A DNA stretch of 64,000 bases from Nitrosomonas oligotropha (GCF_900106555.1 NZ_FNOE01000012.1:1-64000), one strand, 5' to 3'. Positions 35,941-45,208 are shown, numbered from the stretch's first letter. Made by a program: numbers and translations. The notes: generated by a model from the sequence alone, not told the origin.

Positions 35941-38480
35941 TACCAATCCTCCCGCACCGCACGTATCACTTCGCCGGAAATCGCCCGCCGCCCGGCCAGC
36001 AATGCCGTCAATGCGGCTGCAACCAGCATGATCACCGCAATCATTGCGAGCCAATTCCACGGCAGATGCAGCTGCATGGTCCAATGGAACGATTGCGGGT
36101 TGACGATAAAAACCAGAATCAGGCTGATGCTCCACCCCAATAGAAAACCTAGCACCATGCCGAGCGCGGTCAATAAACCACCTTCCGCCGCCAGCATTAC
36201 CAGAATCTGCCGGCGCATCACGCCGATATGCCGCAGCATGCCGAATTCCTTAACACGCGCCAGTGTCTGCGCGGAAAAACTCGCTGCCACACCAAGCAAA
36301 CCAATCACCACCGCGACCAATTCCAGCAAATACGTCACCGCAAAGCTGCGGTCAAAAATCTCCAGGCTTAACGCGCGCATATCGCTCGATCTCGATATCT
36401 CCAACGCGGCACCGAACGGCAGTTGGCGCAATCCGGCAGTAGCCGCATCCGAGCTTGTCCCCGGTTGCAACCAGAGGGCCACGGTATTGACACCCAAATC
36501 GCCGGTTAACGCTTGATAATCTGCCAATTGCATCTGAATCGCGCCAAATTGACGGCCATAGTCGCGCCATACCCCGGCAACCAAAAATTCGTTCGATGCC
36601 GTGCCGATCGGCAACGTTACTCGCTCCCCTACCCGGTAACCATATAGGTCGACCATCGCTTCCGACACCCAGATCGGCATGACATTTTCCGGCAACGATT
36701 CCGAAGCGATCATGTCATCTGTCAGTGGCAATGTATTGCGTGCATCCGCTTTATCGACAGGACGAGCGAACAGCGTGATTTCCGGCCGATTGACATCGAG
36801 TGTCAATTGCTGGGTGCGGAAAAAATCCACCCGGTCGAAACCGGGCAGATCGGCGATCGCCTTTTGCGCATCCGTTTGCAAATCGCCGCTGGCTGCGGCG
36901 CGCACATATAAATCAGCCGGTAACACGCGCCCCAGCCAGTTATCGATCGAGATACGAAAGCTCGTCACCATGATCGCCATCGCGACCATCAGGCTGAAAC
37001 TCGCCAATATGCCACCCAGCGCAATGGCGGCCTGATTCGGCGCATTCGCCAAGCGCGCCAATGCCAGCGTAGACACAGCACCGCTTTGATGGCGCTGCCA
37101 TTTAGCCAGCGCTGCTGAAAAGAACCCTGCAGTCAAGCGCGGCATTAACGCAATGCCGCCGATTAACAGCAATACAATGGCCAGATAACCGAAAATCGGC
37201 AGCTCGAAAACCGGTGGCAATTGTGTAAACAATGCCGCGACTGACAAACAGATCAGCGCAAACCACGGTGGGGACAATTTCGCCATCGCCGTATCTTCAC
37301 TGCCGGAGCGCAATGCCAATGCCGGTTTGGCCCGCGCCGCTTCCAATGCCGGGATGATGCTCCCCAGCAGCGTCACGCCCAAGCCCACTGCGAAAAAAAT
37401 CCCAGCATCCCAGGGATCGAAATGAATGCCCGGTTTAACACCCGGAAAGAAATTAGTGCCCAAATCGCCACCCAGCAACCGGATCGCCAGCACCGCAACC
37501 GCATAACCCAGCGCCAATCCCAACAACGAACCGCTCACCCCCAGAATCCCGCCTTCGGTCATGATCTGCCGCAACAATTGCTGCCGCGTAAAACCCAGCA
37601 CGCGCAGCAACGCGAATTGCTGCCGCCGCCGGATGACCGACAGCACTTGCGTGGAAAAAACCAGAAAGGTACCGGTAAACAGCGCCACCAGCGCCAGCAT
37701 GTTCAAATTGATGCGATACGCGCGCGACATATTGGCAATGCGCTTTTCCTGATCGACCGCCTCGGTCACCCAATACGCTTCGCCTAACTCTTCCGCCAGT
37801 TTGGCTTTAAATGCCGCATGATTGACGCCATCGCGCAGTTTCAGCTCGATGCGCGACAACACGCCAAGCTGCTGAAAGCGCCACTGCGCCGCGCCAATAT
37901 CCATCACCGCAATGCGCTGCCCTGCTCTGGCGCGCACCAAGCCACCCGCCACACGCAACGTAACTGCTTGCAATCCGGCATTCAATTGCAGCGAATCGCC
38001 TTGTTCAACCTGTAACCACTCCATTGCCGCAGGTGAAAGAAAAATCGCATCGTCCGCCAACCGGTCCAGCGTTTTCCCTTCTTCAACCAATCCGAGCAGA
38101 TCAGGTGAAATCCGCATCGCCCGGAACATGTCGATGCCGATGATTTTCAGTTTGTGATCGTTTCTGTTTTGCTGCTTACCGGGTATCGCCACATCGAATT
38201 CCAGCACCGGATTCGCCACTGCGACACCGTCATGCTGCGCCAGCACCGGGTATAACGCTTCGTCAAAAAAGGCCTTACGCCCGCGCACCTGCAAATCCGA
38301 TTGCCCGGACAAACTTTTACTGGCTGCGGAAAATTCATTGAATGCCGCGGTATTGATCAGATGAATGGAAAACGCCATGGCCACGCCGATCGCGATGGCG
38401 ATCAGCGCTACGGTCACTTGCACCAGGTGCGCGCGCCACTCGCCAAACAGCAGCCAGCGCGATAACGTCGCCGTGTTCAT
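35940..38480 (-). CDS. FtsX/MacB-type ABC transporter permease (AttFG-like)
   Basis: An 846-residue permease with two FtsX domains fused. The N-terminal MNTATLSRWLLFGEWRAHLV and span, an extended periplasmic domain, three spans around 265-370 with the LRVLGFTRQQLLRQIMTEGG coupling region, then a second copy near the end with LRHIGVMRRQILVMLAAEGG and two or three spans. This matches LolCE/MacB-like exporters that move lipids or hydrophobic molecules. It overlaps the ATPase gene by four bases and the AttH-like gene by one. Confidence 0.9.
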   Translation of the reverse strand: MNTATLSRWLLFGEWRAHLVQVTVALIAIAIGVAMAFSIHLINTAAFNEFSAASKSLSGQSDLQVRGRKAFFDEALYPVLAQHDGVAVANPVLEFDVAIPGKQQNRNDHKLKIIGIDMFRAMRISPDLLGLVEEGKTLDRLADDAIFLSPAAMEWLQVEQGDSLQLNAGLQAVTLRVAGGLVRARAGQRIAVMDIGAAQWRFQQLGVLSRIELKLRDGVNHAAFKAKLAEELGEAYWVTEAVDQEKRIANMSRAYRINLNMLALVALFTGTFLVFSTQVLSVIRRRQQFALLRVLGFTRQQLLRQIMTEGGILGVSGSLLGLALGYAVAVLAIRLLGGDLGTNFFPGVKPGIHFDPWDAGIFFAVGLGVTLLGSIIPALEAARAKPALALRSGSEDTAMAKLSPPWFALICLSVAALFTQLPPVFELPIFGYLAIVLLLIGGIALMPRLTAGFFSAALAKWQRHQSGAVSTLALARLANAPNQAAIALGGILASFSLMVAMAIMVTSFRISIDNWLGRVLPADLYVRAAASGDLQTDAQKAIADLPGFDRVDFFRTQQLTLDVNRPEITLFARPVDKADARNTLPLTDDMIASESLPENVMPIWVSEAMVDLYGYRVGERVTLPIGTASNEFLVAGVWRDYGRQFGAIQMQLADYQALTGDLGVNTVALWLQPGTSSDAATAGLRQLPFGAALEISRSSDMRALSLEIFDRSFAVTYLLELVAVVIGLLGVAASFSAQTLARVKEFGMLRHIGVMRRQILVMLAAEGGLLTALGMVLGFLLGWSISLILVFIVNPQSFHWTMQLHLPWNWLAMIAVIMLVAAALTALLAGRRAISGEVIRAVREDW

Positions 38481-39142
38481 ACGCGTTCGCCGGGTTTAGC
38501 TGGATGCAAGCCATCCTTGGTCAGATCCAGCACCCGGTCCGCTGTCGCCGCGGCGGCATGCGAATGCGTCACGAGAATGCCGGTAGCGCCATTGGCTTTG
38601 ATTTCGGTGCGCATCAATTGGAGAATTTCATGCGCCGTATCGGGATCGAGGTTACCGGTCGGTTCGTCCGCCAGCACCAATTTGGGCCGATGCACCAGCG
38701 CCCGTGCAATCGCCACGCGTTGCAGCTCCCCGCCGGACAACTGACGGGGAAAATGATGCCCGCGATCGTGCAATCCCACATCCGCCAGCATCTGTGTCAC
38801 GCGCTCCGTTGGCGCACCGTTCAGCAATAGCGGCAAGGCAATGTTCTGCGACACGGTCAGGTGTGGCAACACATGAAACGCCTGAAAAATAAACCCGAAT
38901 TGCTCGCGCCGCAATCGCGTCGCCGCGTCGTCGTCCAGCGATGAAATCGCCACACCATTAATGCGGATCTCACCCGAATCCGGCGTATCCAATCCGGCGA
39001 TCAGATTCAGCAAGGTCGACTTACCCACACCCGACTCACCCATGATCGCGACGTACTCGCCCGCTTCCAGCGTATAACTTAAACCGGTCAGCACTTTCCG
39101 CCCTTCGGCATACGCTTTGTTGACATTCATTAACTCAAGCAT
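38477..39142 (-). CDS. ABC transporter ATP-binding protein (AttE/LolD-like)
   Basis: Start at MLELMNVNKAYAEG gives 221 residues; a GTG 15 bases earlier is an alternative. Motifs are GESGVGKSTLLN (Walker A), LSGGELQRVAIARALVH (signature) and LVLADEPTGNLD (Walker B). The LolD/MacB-type sequence fits the adjacent FtsX-like permease. First gene of the three-gene operon. Confidence 0.92.
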   Translation of the reverse strand: MLELMNVNKAYAEGRKVLTGLSYTLEAGEYVAIMGESGVGKSTLLNLIAGLDTPDSGEIRINGVAISSLDDDAATRLRREQFGFIFQAFHVLPHLTVSQNIALPLLLNGAPTERVTQMLADVGLHDRGHHFPRQLSGGELQRVAIARALVHRPKLVLADEPTGNLDPDTAHEILQLMRTEIKANGATGILVTHSHAAAATADRVLDLTKDGLHPAKPGERV

Positions 39143-39279
39143 TCGCACCGCCACCACACAAAATTTTCATCTAACCCTCTTCGCGTAAAAATGGCACAAT
39201 GCTTCAATCAGCACGCCAATCTGTGCTTAAATGTATCACGTACGAACAATTATTTTTGATAAATACAGGAGAGAATCTT

Positions 39280-39561
39280 ATGGCACGAGCCAGCGCACGT
39301 CATATCTTGGTCAAAACCGAAGAACAATGTAACAGCTTGAAAAGCGAAATCGAAAACGGCGCCAGCTTCGCCGAAATTGCGCAACAACATTCACTCTGCC
39401 CATCCGGTAAGCAAGGCGGTGACTTAGGTGAATTTGGCCGCGGTCAAATGGTGAAGGAATTCGACACTGTCGTGTTCAGCGCACCGGTCGGCGAAGTGCA
39501 AGGTCCGGTTAAAACACAGTTTGGGTATCACTTGGTGGAAGTGACTAAACGGAGCGATTAA
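39280..39561 (+). CDS. Parvulin-type peptidyl-prolyl isomerase
   Basis: Start at the ATG with AGGAGAG upstream gives 93 residues. The whole protein is one parvulin domain: ASARHILVKTEEQCNSLKSE, ASFAEIAQQHSLCPSGKQGG, DLGEFGRGQMVKEFD and FGYHLVEVTKR. It is the small cytoplasmic PpiC type, without signal or trigger-like domain. Catalyses proline cis-trans isomerisation. Confidence 0.93.
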   Translation: MARASARHILVKTEEQCNSLKSEIENGASFAEIAQQHSLCPSGKQGGDLGEFGRGQMVKEFDTVVFSAPVGEVQGPVKTQFGYHLVEVTKRSD

Positions 39562-39699
39562 ATCGAACTGCACCGTAGATGCCGTATGAGCGCTACACTC
39601 ATTATCGGTCCATGACTTCGTGATAACACAACGGATACTTGAACGTAAGCGTGCGAAAATGATTACAGATGCCGATAAAAATTAAGTAAAAGGTATTTT

Positions 39700-39924
39700 A
39701 TGCTGACGATAGACCCAAAATTGGAAGCAAAATTAGAAACGCTAGCCAAACAGGAACATAGTTCACCGGATGAAATTGTTACCCGGTTGGTCAATGAATA
39801 TATCCAGCGAAAGCAGGAATCCGGATTGTTGATTGAAATTATCAACGATCTGCCTGAGGTAACATGCTTCAAATATCAAAATCCACTGGATATGCAAATG
39901 CAGTTACGCGATGAGTGGCATTAA
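39700..39924 (+). CDS. Antitoxin of a VapBC-like pair
   Basis: A 74-residue protein that starts MLTIDPKLEAKLETLAKQEH, a ribbon-helix-helix-like N-terminus (SSPDEIVTRLVNEYIQRKQ), then a tail that would bind the toxin. Its end overlaps the toxin start by 14 bases, the usual gene order of a type II module. The exact RHH subfamily could not be fixed. An AAGG site is present. A self-regulating operator would be expected just upstream. Confidence 0.7.
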   Translation: MLTIDPKLEAKLETLAKQEHSSPDEIVTRLVNEYIQRKQESGLLIEIINDLPEVTCFKYQNPLDMQMQLRDEWH

Positions 39925-40270
39925 GTATCTGCTTGACACGAATATTATTATCGGACTGTATCAACGCAATCCGATAGTTCTAGATTTATTAAAATCCAAG
40001 CAGGTTAAAATCGACGAATGTGCTTATAGCTCAATAACTCGTATGGAGTTATTGAGCTATCCCGCGATAACGCCTGCGGATATTAAAACCATCGAATCCT
40101 TACTGACTCGAATGACCCACTTACCTATCGTAATTGGCATTGAAAACAGAGCGATCGAAATCAGGCGCAATCAACAAATGAAATTACCCGATTCAATTAT
40201 CTCTGCAACAGCTCAGCACCATCAGCTTGAATTGCTGACACTGGATAAGAGATTAATGGGAAAACAGTAA
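39911..40270 (+). CDS. PIN-domain toxin (VapC-like)
   Basis: A 119-residue ribonuclease fold. The four acidic residues of PIN domains are placed in KYLLDTNIIIGLYQRN, SSITRMELLSYPAI, KLPDSIISATAQHH and LTLDKRLMG. VapC toxins cleave tRNA or rRNA and are neutralised by the upstream protein. Complete length and motifs make an active toxin likely. The pair lies between parvulin and a GIY-YIG gene, a small accessory patch. Confidence 0.87.
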   Translation: MSGIKYLLDTNIIIGLYQRNPIVLDLLKSKQVKIDECAYSSITRMELLSYPAITPADIKTIESLLTRMTHLPIVIGIENRAIEIRRNQQMKLPDSIISATAQHHQLELLTLDKRLMGKQ

Positions 40271-40333
40271 AAGATTTTTACAATATCATCATAAATAGAA
40301 AAATCGACTTTGTTTAATCCTTAAATCCTCCCA

Positions 40334-40912
40334 ATGATAGAAACCTCCTATTACGTCTATGCTTTAAAAGATCCGCGTTCTTCACCAGCCAAGCCTTTTT
40401 ACATTGGGAAAGGAACTGGTGTAAGAGCCTATGATCACCTGGTAAAACCTGATAACTCTCGGAAAGGTAAATTAATCCAAGAGATTATGAACCAAGGCGC
40501 TCAGGTTCTTGTTACGATATTGGTTGATTCAGTCAGTGAAGCGCAATCAATTAAGCTCGAAGCTGAATTGATATCCGCATTTGGCACAATTGATACAGGC
40601 GGTTTTCTTACAAATGTAATCATTCCTTCCGGGTTATCCGGAAAAGTGAGAACTTCTATCGTTGTACCTCACGGCGCACAAGAAAAAGCTCAAATCGGAC
40701 TCTCATTATTAAAAGATGCGATTCTCGAATTTGCTAAAGCGAATCAATCAGGAATCTCAAATTCTGATGCTGCAAGCCTTTTAGGCCTAAAGAGTGACTA
40801 TGGTGGTGGTTCGAAGGATTATCTCTCATATAGTATTATCGGTTTGCTTATGCGCGAAGGAAAGCTCGCAAGAGAAGGAAACTCACGGAAACATGTCGCT
40901 AAAGTACAATAA
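40334..40912 (+). CDS. GIY-YIG domain protein with C-terminal winged-helix-like region
   Basis: A 192-residue protein. The N-terminal 110 residues match the GIY-YIG fold in the subgroup related to LEM-3/ANKLE1 nucleases: YYVYALKDPRSSPAKPFYIG, then KGTGVRAYDHL and the acidic LEAELISAFG, so the metal-binding Glu is present. The C-terminal 70 residues (SGISNSDAASLLGLKSDYGG, IGLLMREGKLAREG) look like a winged helix. A nuclease cutting DNA or a restriction-type activity is possible; no methylase is adjacent. Confidence 0.75.
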   Translation: MIETSYYVYALKDPRSSPAKPFYIGKGTGVRAYDHLVKPDNSRKGKLIQEIMNQGAQVLVTILVDSVSEAQSIKLEAELISAFGTIDTGGFLTNVIIPSGLSGKVRTSIVVPHGAQEKAQIGLSLLKDAILEFAKANQSGISNSDAASLLGLKSDYGGGSKDYLSYSIIGLLMREGKLAREGNSRKHVAKVQ

Positions 40913-41024
40913 ATCAAACCTGAATTACATGAGATGAGATGACATGTAGTCTTCATAAGTTGTGAAAAGAATTTGTCAAATTTGACTAATAAATTTTTAA
41001 TCCGATACGATCAAAAGCATTGAC

Positions 41025-41474
41025 ATGAATGTACAAAACCGAGCAAGAAAAATCCTAATCCACGGCTTGGCTTTAGTATTAGTCGGCATCATCTGGGGAT
41101 TGGTGATACCGCACACGCCCTTCCCTCGGCTGGCTTTGAGCGCGCACATTCAAGCAGTGCTGAACGGCATGCTGTTCATTTTGATGGCGGTGCTGCTTCT
41201 TACGCTGCCGCATAAGGTCAGTACCCGCTCGGCTTTGATCATGCTGATTGCCGTCTGTTTGACGTGGCTCACCGTCATTTCCGAAATCGCCAATGCCTGG
41301 TGGGGTACTGCGGAATCGCTGGCGATCGCGGCGCAGCAGGCCGGTGCAAGCGGCGCTGCTATGTGGCAGGAGCAGTTTGTGAAACTGACGCATATTCCGG
41401 CCATTATCGGGCTGATCGTTGCCTGGATACTGCTCATTGCCGGATTTGTGAAAAAACCCGATCCCCAAGATTAA
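41025..41474 (+). CDS. Hydroxylaminobenzene-mutase-like membrane protein
   Basis: A 149-residue protein with four membrane spans. FPRLALSAHIQAVLNGMLFI resembles the PRxGLSSHLEGxxNG block of HabA/HabB hydroxylaminobenzene mutases, and the later AAMWQEQFVKLTHIPAIIGL falls where the family has conserved residues. HabA rearranges aryl hydroxylamines to aminophenols. Only distant membership is claimed. In an organism that handles hydroxylamine the link is intriguing, but nothing in the sequence shows the substrate. Confidence 0.5.
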   Translation: MNVQNRARKILIHGLALVLVGIIWGLVIPHTPFPRLALSAHIQAVLNGMLFILMAVLLLTLPHKVSTRSALIMLIAVCLTWLTVISEIANAWWGTAESLAIAAQQAGASGAAMWQEQFVKLTHIPAIIGLIVAWILLIAGFVKKPDPQD

Positions 41475-41528
41475 TCTATCCAGCTTAAAGCAATCACAGC
41501 AGCGCTCGCTATCCGGCGAGATTTATCC

Positions 41529-43301
41529 ATGACAGATTCTTCAAAGAACACGCAAACCCGCTGGCAGAGCATCAAAAAAGCAGCGCAGTTTATCGCGCCG
41601 TACCGCCGCCAGGTCGTTTATAGTTTGCTGGCGTTGTTATTCACCGCCACGATTACACTGTCGATCGGGCAAGGCATCCGGTTGATGATCGATCAGGGAT
41701 TTGCCACACAATCCAAAGAACTGCTCAGTCAGTATGTCGGCATATTTCTGCTGCTGGTAATCGCTTTGGCTGTCGGCACGTTCACACGCTATTACTGGGT
41801 CACCTGGTTAGGCGAGCGAGTGATTGCCGACATTCGAAGTAAAGTATTCAACCATCTGATCCATCTGCATCCCGGCTTTTTCGAGGAAAACCGCAGTCTC
41901 GAAATCCAATCGCGTCTGACTGCCGATATGACGTTACTGCAAACCGTGATCGGCTCATCGGTATCGTTCGCACTGCGCAATTTGATCATGATGGTTGGCG
42001 GCATCGTCTGGTTATTCATCACCAACGCCAAGCTGACTGCGCTGGTGACGATTTGCGTGCCGCTGGTGGTAGTGCCGATCTTGATTTATGGCCGCCGCGT
42101 GCGGCATTTGTCGCGCCAAAGCCAGGACAAAATCGCCGCGGTCGGCGCTTATGTCGGCGAAGTGCTGGGGCAAATTAAAACCGTGCAGGCCTACAATCAC
42201 CAATCCATCGATCAGCGTACCTTTCACACTCAGGTTGAGGAAGCTTTCGCCGTCGCCAAGCAACGCACGCTGCAACGTTCATTGTTGATCACCCTGGTTA
42301 TTTTGCTGGTAATGGGTGCCGTCGGATTGATGCTGTGGGTCGGCGGTATCGATGTAATCGAAGGCCGGATCAGCGCGGGCGAATTGGCCGCATTTGTTTT
42401 CTACAGCGTCATTGTCGGCTCAGCCGTCGCTTCCATTTCGGAAGTCATCGGCGAATTGCAGCGCGCCGCCGGTGCCGCCGAGCGCACCATGGAATTGCTG
42501 CAAGCGCCGAATCTGATTCAGTCGCCGGAAAAATCCCATCCCCTGCCCAGCGTATCGGGAAATATCGCTATCGATCAACTGTGCTTCGCTTACTCTTCCC
42601 GCCCCGATGTGCTGGCCATCGACAATCTGACCTTGACGATCCGGGCAGGCGAAACGCTGGCGCTGGTCGGTCCTTCCGGCGCGGGCAAGTCGACGTTGTT
42701 TGATTTGCTTCTGCGTTTCTTTGACAGTCAATCCGGCTCTATAAAACTGGAAGGTATCGATATCCGGCAGCTCGATCTGTTTGCCCTGCGCCGCTGCTTT
42801 GCGCTGGTATCGCAAACCCCGGCGTTGTTTTACGGCACCATCGGCGACAATCTGCGCTACGCCCGACCCGACGCCAGCGACGCGGATGTACAAGCGGCAG
42901 CCGAAGCAGCCTACGCGCATGAATTTATCTGCCAATTACCGCAAGGCTATCAAACGCATTTGGGAGATGCCGGATTAGGATTGTCAGGCGGGCAGAAACA
43001 GCGGCTGGCGATTGCCCGGGCGATTCTGGCAGATGCACCGATTCTGTTGCTGGACGAAGCCACCAGTGCACTGGATGCACAGAGCGAATATTGGGTGCAG
43101 CAAGCATTGCAGCAGCTGATGCGCAATCGAACTACGTTGGTCATTGCACATCGTCTGGCCACTGTACAATCCGCCGACCGGATTGCCGTGCTCGATCACG
43201 GACGGCTGGACGCGATCGGCACGCATGCGCAATTGCTGCAATCCAGCCCGTTGTACGCACGGCTGGCGGCGTTGCAGTTTCAGTCACTCGTTATTGACTG
43301 A
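41529..43301 (+). CDS. MsbA-like ABC exporter (half transporter)
   Basis: A 590-residue fused permease-ATPase. Six spans lie in the first 310 residues; the ATPase carries GPSGAGKSTLFDLL (Walker A), LSGGQKQRLAIARAIL (signature), ILLLDEATSALDAQ (Walker B) and VIAHRLATVQ (switch His). It works as a homodimer to flip lipids or export drugs; MsbA-like lipid flippases are the nearest comparison. Its last 18 bases overlap the convergent hpnG-like gene. Confidence 0.92.
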   Translation: MTDSSKNTQTRWQSIKKAAQFIAPYRRQVVYSLLALLFTATITLSIGQGIRLMIDQGFATQSKELLSQYVGIFLLLVIALAVGTFTRYYWVTWLGERVIADIRSKVFNHLIHLHPGFFEENRSLEIQSRLTADMTLLQTVIGSSVSFALRNLIMMVGGIVWLFITNAKLTALVTICVPLVVVPILIYGRRVRHLSRQSQDKIAAVGAYVGEVLGQIKTVQAYNHQSIDQRTFHTQVEEAFAVAKQRTLQRSLLITLVILLVMGAVGLMLWVGGIDVIEGRISAGELAAFVFYSVIVGSAVASISEVIGELQRAAGAAERTMELLQAPNLIQSPEKSHPLPSVSGNIAIDQLCFAYSSRPDVLAIDNLTLTIRAGETLALVGPSGAGKSTLFDLLLRFFDSQSGSIKLEGIDIRQLDLFALRRCFALVSQTPALFYGTIGDNLRYARPDASDADVQAAAEAAYAHEFICQLPQGYQTHLGDAGLGLSGGQKQRLAIARAILADAPILLLDEATSALDAQSEYWVQQALQQLMRNRTTLVIAHRLATVQSADRIAVLDHGRLDAIGTHAQLLQSSPLYARLAALQFQSLVID

Positions 43302-44045
43302 TCTGCTCTCGCTTAATTCGGCATCACGATAAGGCATGTAGTCACTTGCGAAAGTCAATCCCGTTTTTTGCACGACTTCCGTTAAAGCATAGCGCGCTAC
43401 GTGCATCCCGAGTGCGAGATGGATCAACGTCACGATTGAGACCGATCGGTTAAGCACCAATTTAATGAGCTGAATGGCATCCACGCTGCCATCGGGATAT
43501 ACCGCGCCCATCAATGCCTCCGGCGGCGAAAATTCGAGCGGATCGACAATCGCCCGGATAGCGAGAAACGAAATGCCGGCATCGGCCGCCACTTTCGCCA
43601 CTGCCGCCGATTCCATATCCGCCGCGCAAGCCCCGGTAGCCTCACCCAACGCCAGTTTTTGCGCGCGGGTAGTGAGCGGTGCTTCACAGGACGTCAAGAC
43701 TCCACTCGTAACCGTAACATGCTTTGACATTATGCCGTGCAGCCGGTCGCGCCATTCCATGTCCACCGGTAGGACCTCACCGTCCATCATAATCGCTTCG
43801 GGCAACACCAAATCACCGGGAATTAATTTGTCATCCAATGCCGCAGCCACACCGAAACTGACTAAGGCATTAATGTTTTGCCCGCACAATTTCAACGCCG
43901 CTCCGCGCGCCGCGCTACTTCCTATGCTACTGAGACACAACGAGGTTCTATCCCCTATATCCACCACTTGATAAAGAGGAAAACGTTTATCCACCAAACA
44001 GCTTGCTTCTGACTTCAGTGCCGTAACAACTCCAATAATCTTCAA
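43284..44045 (-). CDS. HpnG-like nucleoside phosphorylase, second copy
   Basis: A 253-residue member of the purine nucleoside phosphorylase fold. Motifs GVVTALKSEASCL, LVSFGVAAALDDKLIPGDLV, TGACAADMESAAVAKVAADA and AIRAIVDPLEFSPPEALMGA match the intact copy at 50549-51247 closely. The start is assigned to TTG 44045, which follows GGGGGG and aligns with the GTG start of the other copy; an upstream ATG (44114) lies inside a remnant of shc. HpnG releases adenine from adenosylhopane. Two paralogues allow divergence; the active-site region is intact. Confidence 0.75.
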   Translation of the reverse strand: MKIIGVVTALKSEASCLVDKRFPLYQVVDIGDRTSLCLSSIGSSAARGAALKLCGQNINALVSFGVAAALDDKLIPGDLVLPEAIMMDGEVLPVDMEWRDRLHGIMSKHVTVTSGVLTSCEAPLTTRAQKLALGEATGACAADMESAAVAKVAADAGISFLAIRAIVDPLEFSPPEALMGAVYPDGSVDAIQLIKLVLNRSVSIVTLIHLALGMHVARYALTEVVQKTGLTFASDYMPYRDAELSESRSVNNE

Positions 44046-44061
44046 TTGAAAGCCCCCCTTA

Positions 44062-44230
44062 TCAAGGCATAATAACGCGCCAGCATCGTATTGGAAAGAA
44101 TTTTGCATGATCATAATAACGCAAATTGAACGCGCGCGGATTCACGCCTATAAGAATGTACTGCTATTGACACTACAGCGGCGATCGGACTTCTGGGAGT
44201 ATCAGCGGATTGATTGATGTGTCAGCATTA
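44062..44230 (-). pseudogene. Decayed 3' end of a second shc gene
   Basis: On the minus strand the sequence reads NPRAFNLRYYDHAKFFPI and, after a one-base shift, MLARYYALIRG, against PRVFYLRYHGYSKFFPIWAL and ARYRALTRT at the end of intact shc. At nucleotide level GGATTGATTG, GCAAAT, AAGAATTTTG and TAACGCGCCAGC are kept in order. It has frameshifts and extra bases and cannot be translated. Its position directly upstream of the second hpnG copy copies the shc-hpnG order, so the whole locus was once duplicated. Confidence 0.8.
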
Positions 44231-44372
44231 TTGCTTGCTGATGGCGCGGTTTCGCATGATTGACCTGATGTTTTTCCGAGAAAGATATTTGCCGTGATCT
44301 CACTGCTTCTGAGTATCACGATATTGGCCTCATGTATTCAATGTTGGCCGGAGAACTTTGATTCTTTAGAAG

Positions 44373-44408
44373 TACTTTACCGGGAGTTACGTGTCCCCCG
44401 GTAAAGTA
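44373..44408. repeat. 12-bp perfect inverted repeat
   Basis: TACTTTACCGGG and CCCGGTAAAGTA are separated by 12 bases. No T run follows on either strand, so it is not a typical terminator. It lies between the metal operon's last gene and the shc remnant. The rest of the gap (44231-44473) shows no gene. Confidence 0.6.
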
Positions 44409-44473
44409 TCCGGTTCCACGGTGCAGCAGCTAGCCTAGCAAGATACCTGCGGTTACCGTTCACTAATCCTCTG

Positions 44474-45208
44474 TTATTTCTGAGTTTCAATGCCTTGCTT
44501 ATGATTCAAAAAGAAACTTCTTCTACTGATTTCCTGAACCCATTGCTTAGCCGGAATGATGGGGGAGAACATAATCAATCCCAGTATGACTGGAATAATT
44601 AATCCCAAACAAACGGCCAGGATCCTTAGCGCAATATGCCACGGAGATACCGCGTCAGGATCAACACCGACATGCAGTGGAATTCTGAGTATATTTTCTT
44701 CGGTCATCGTATTTTCTTCCCCAACTGAAAGGTATAACGCGTAAAAACCCTCTTTGTCCAGTTCGATATGCGTCTCGACCATACCCCGCGGGTACAGCTT
44801 GGCCGGTACTTCAAAAATGGTGCCGGTATCCTTGAAGTTTTCCACTTTCCTCTCATCCTCTCCAATCAGTTCTTGTTTAACCAAGCGAACACTGATGGGT
44901 GTTTCCCTTACGTCTTCGTCAACCAGATCTGCGGTAAAGTAAAGTGAGCCCGTTTTGGGGATTTTTTTACAATAGGATCGTAACAATTTATTTCTATCTT
45001 TCCCTTTTATATTCTCCAGATCGCCTTCGGGCTTCAGATAAGCACTGAAATAAATCGCATATAAATCATTGGTGACGAGGCAACCTACCGTTTCGGTATA
45101 GTCAAATTGCACGGAGGCGGTTACATTTTTCTTGCTGCAGGCAGGTAACAGCAAAATGCTGCCGCATAATAGAATCGTTAATAACTGTTTGGTAGTGAGT
45201 GATTTCAT
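44474..45208 (-). CDS. Lipoprotein with C-terminal membrane helix
   Basis: A 244-residue protein. The signal ends in LLLPACSKK, a lipobox, so the N-terminus is lipid-anchored. About 170 periplasmic residues follow with YFTADLVDEDVRETPISVRL and GFYALYLSVGEENTM, then a membrane helix (HIALRILAVCLGLIIPVILG) and a short basic end. The double anchoring, lipid plus helix, is uncommon. It is the last gene of the TonB-receptor operon, 42 bases after copC. No family recognised. Confidence 0.7.
   Translation of the reverse strand: MKSLTTKQLLTILLCGSILLLPACSKKNVTASVQFDYTETVGCLVTNDLYAIYFSAYLKPEGDLENIKGKDRNKLLRSYCKKIPKTGSLYFTADLVDEDVRETPISVRLVKQELIGEDERKVENFKDTGTIFEVPAKLYPRGMVETHIELDKEGFYALYLSVGEENTMTEENILRIPLHVGVDPDAVSPWHIALRILAVCLGLIIPVILGLIMFSPIIPAKQWVQEISRRSFFLNHKQGIETQK

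Noticed and set aside
44294-44400. Short plus-strand frame with a hydrophobic stretch between the shc remnant and the lipoprotein gene
   Set aside because: No ribosome site, short, and overlapping the inverted repeat; coding not supported.
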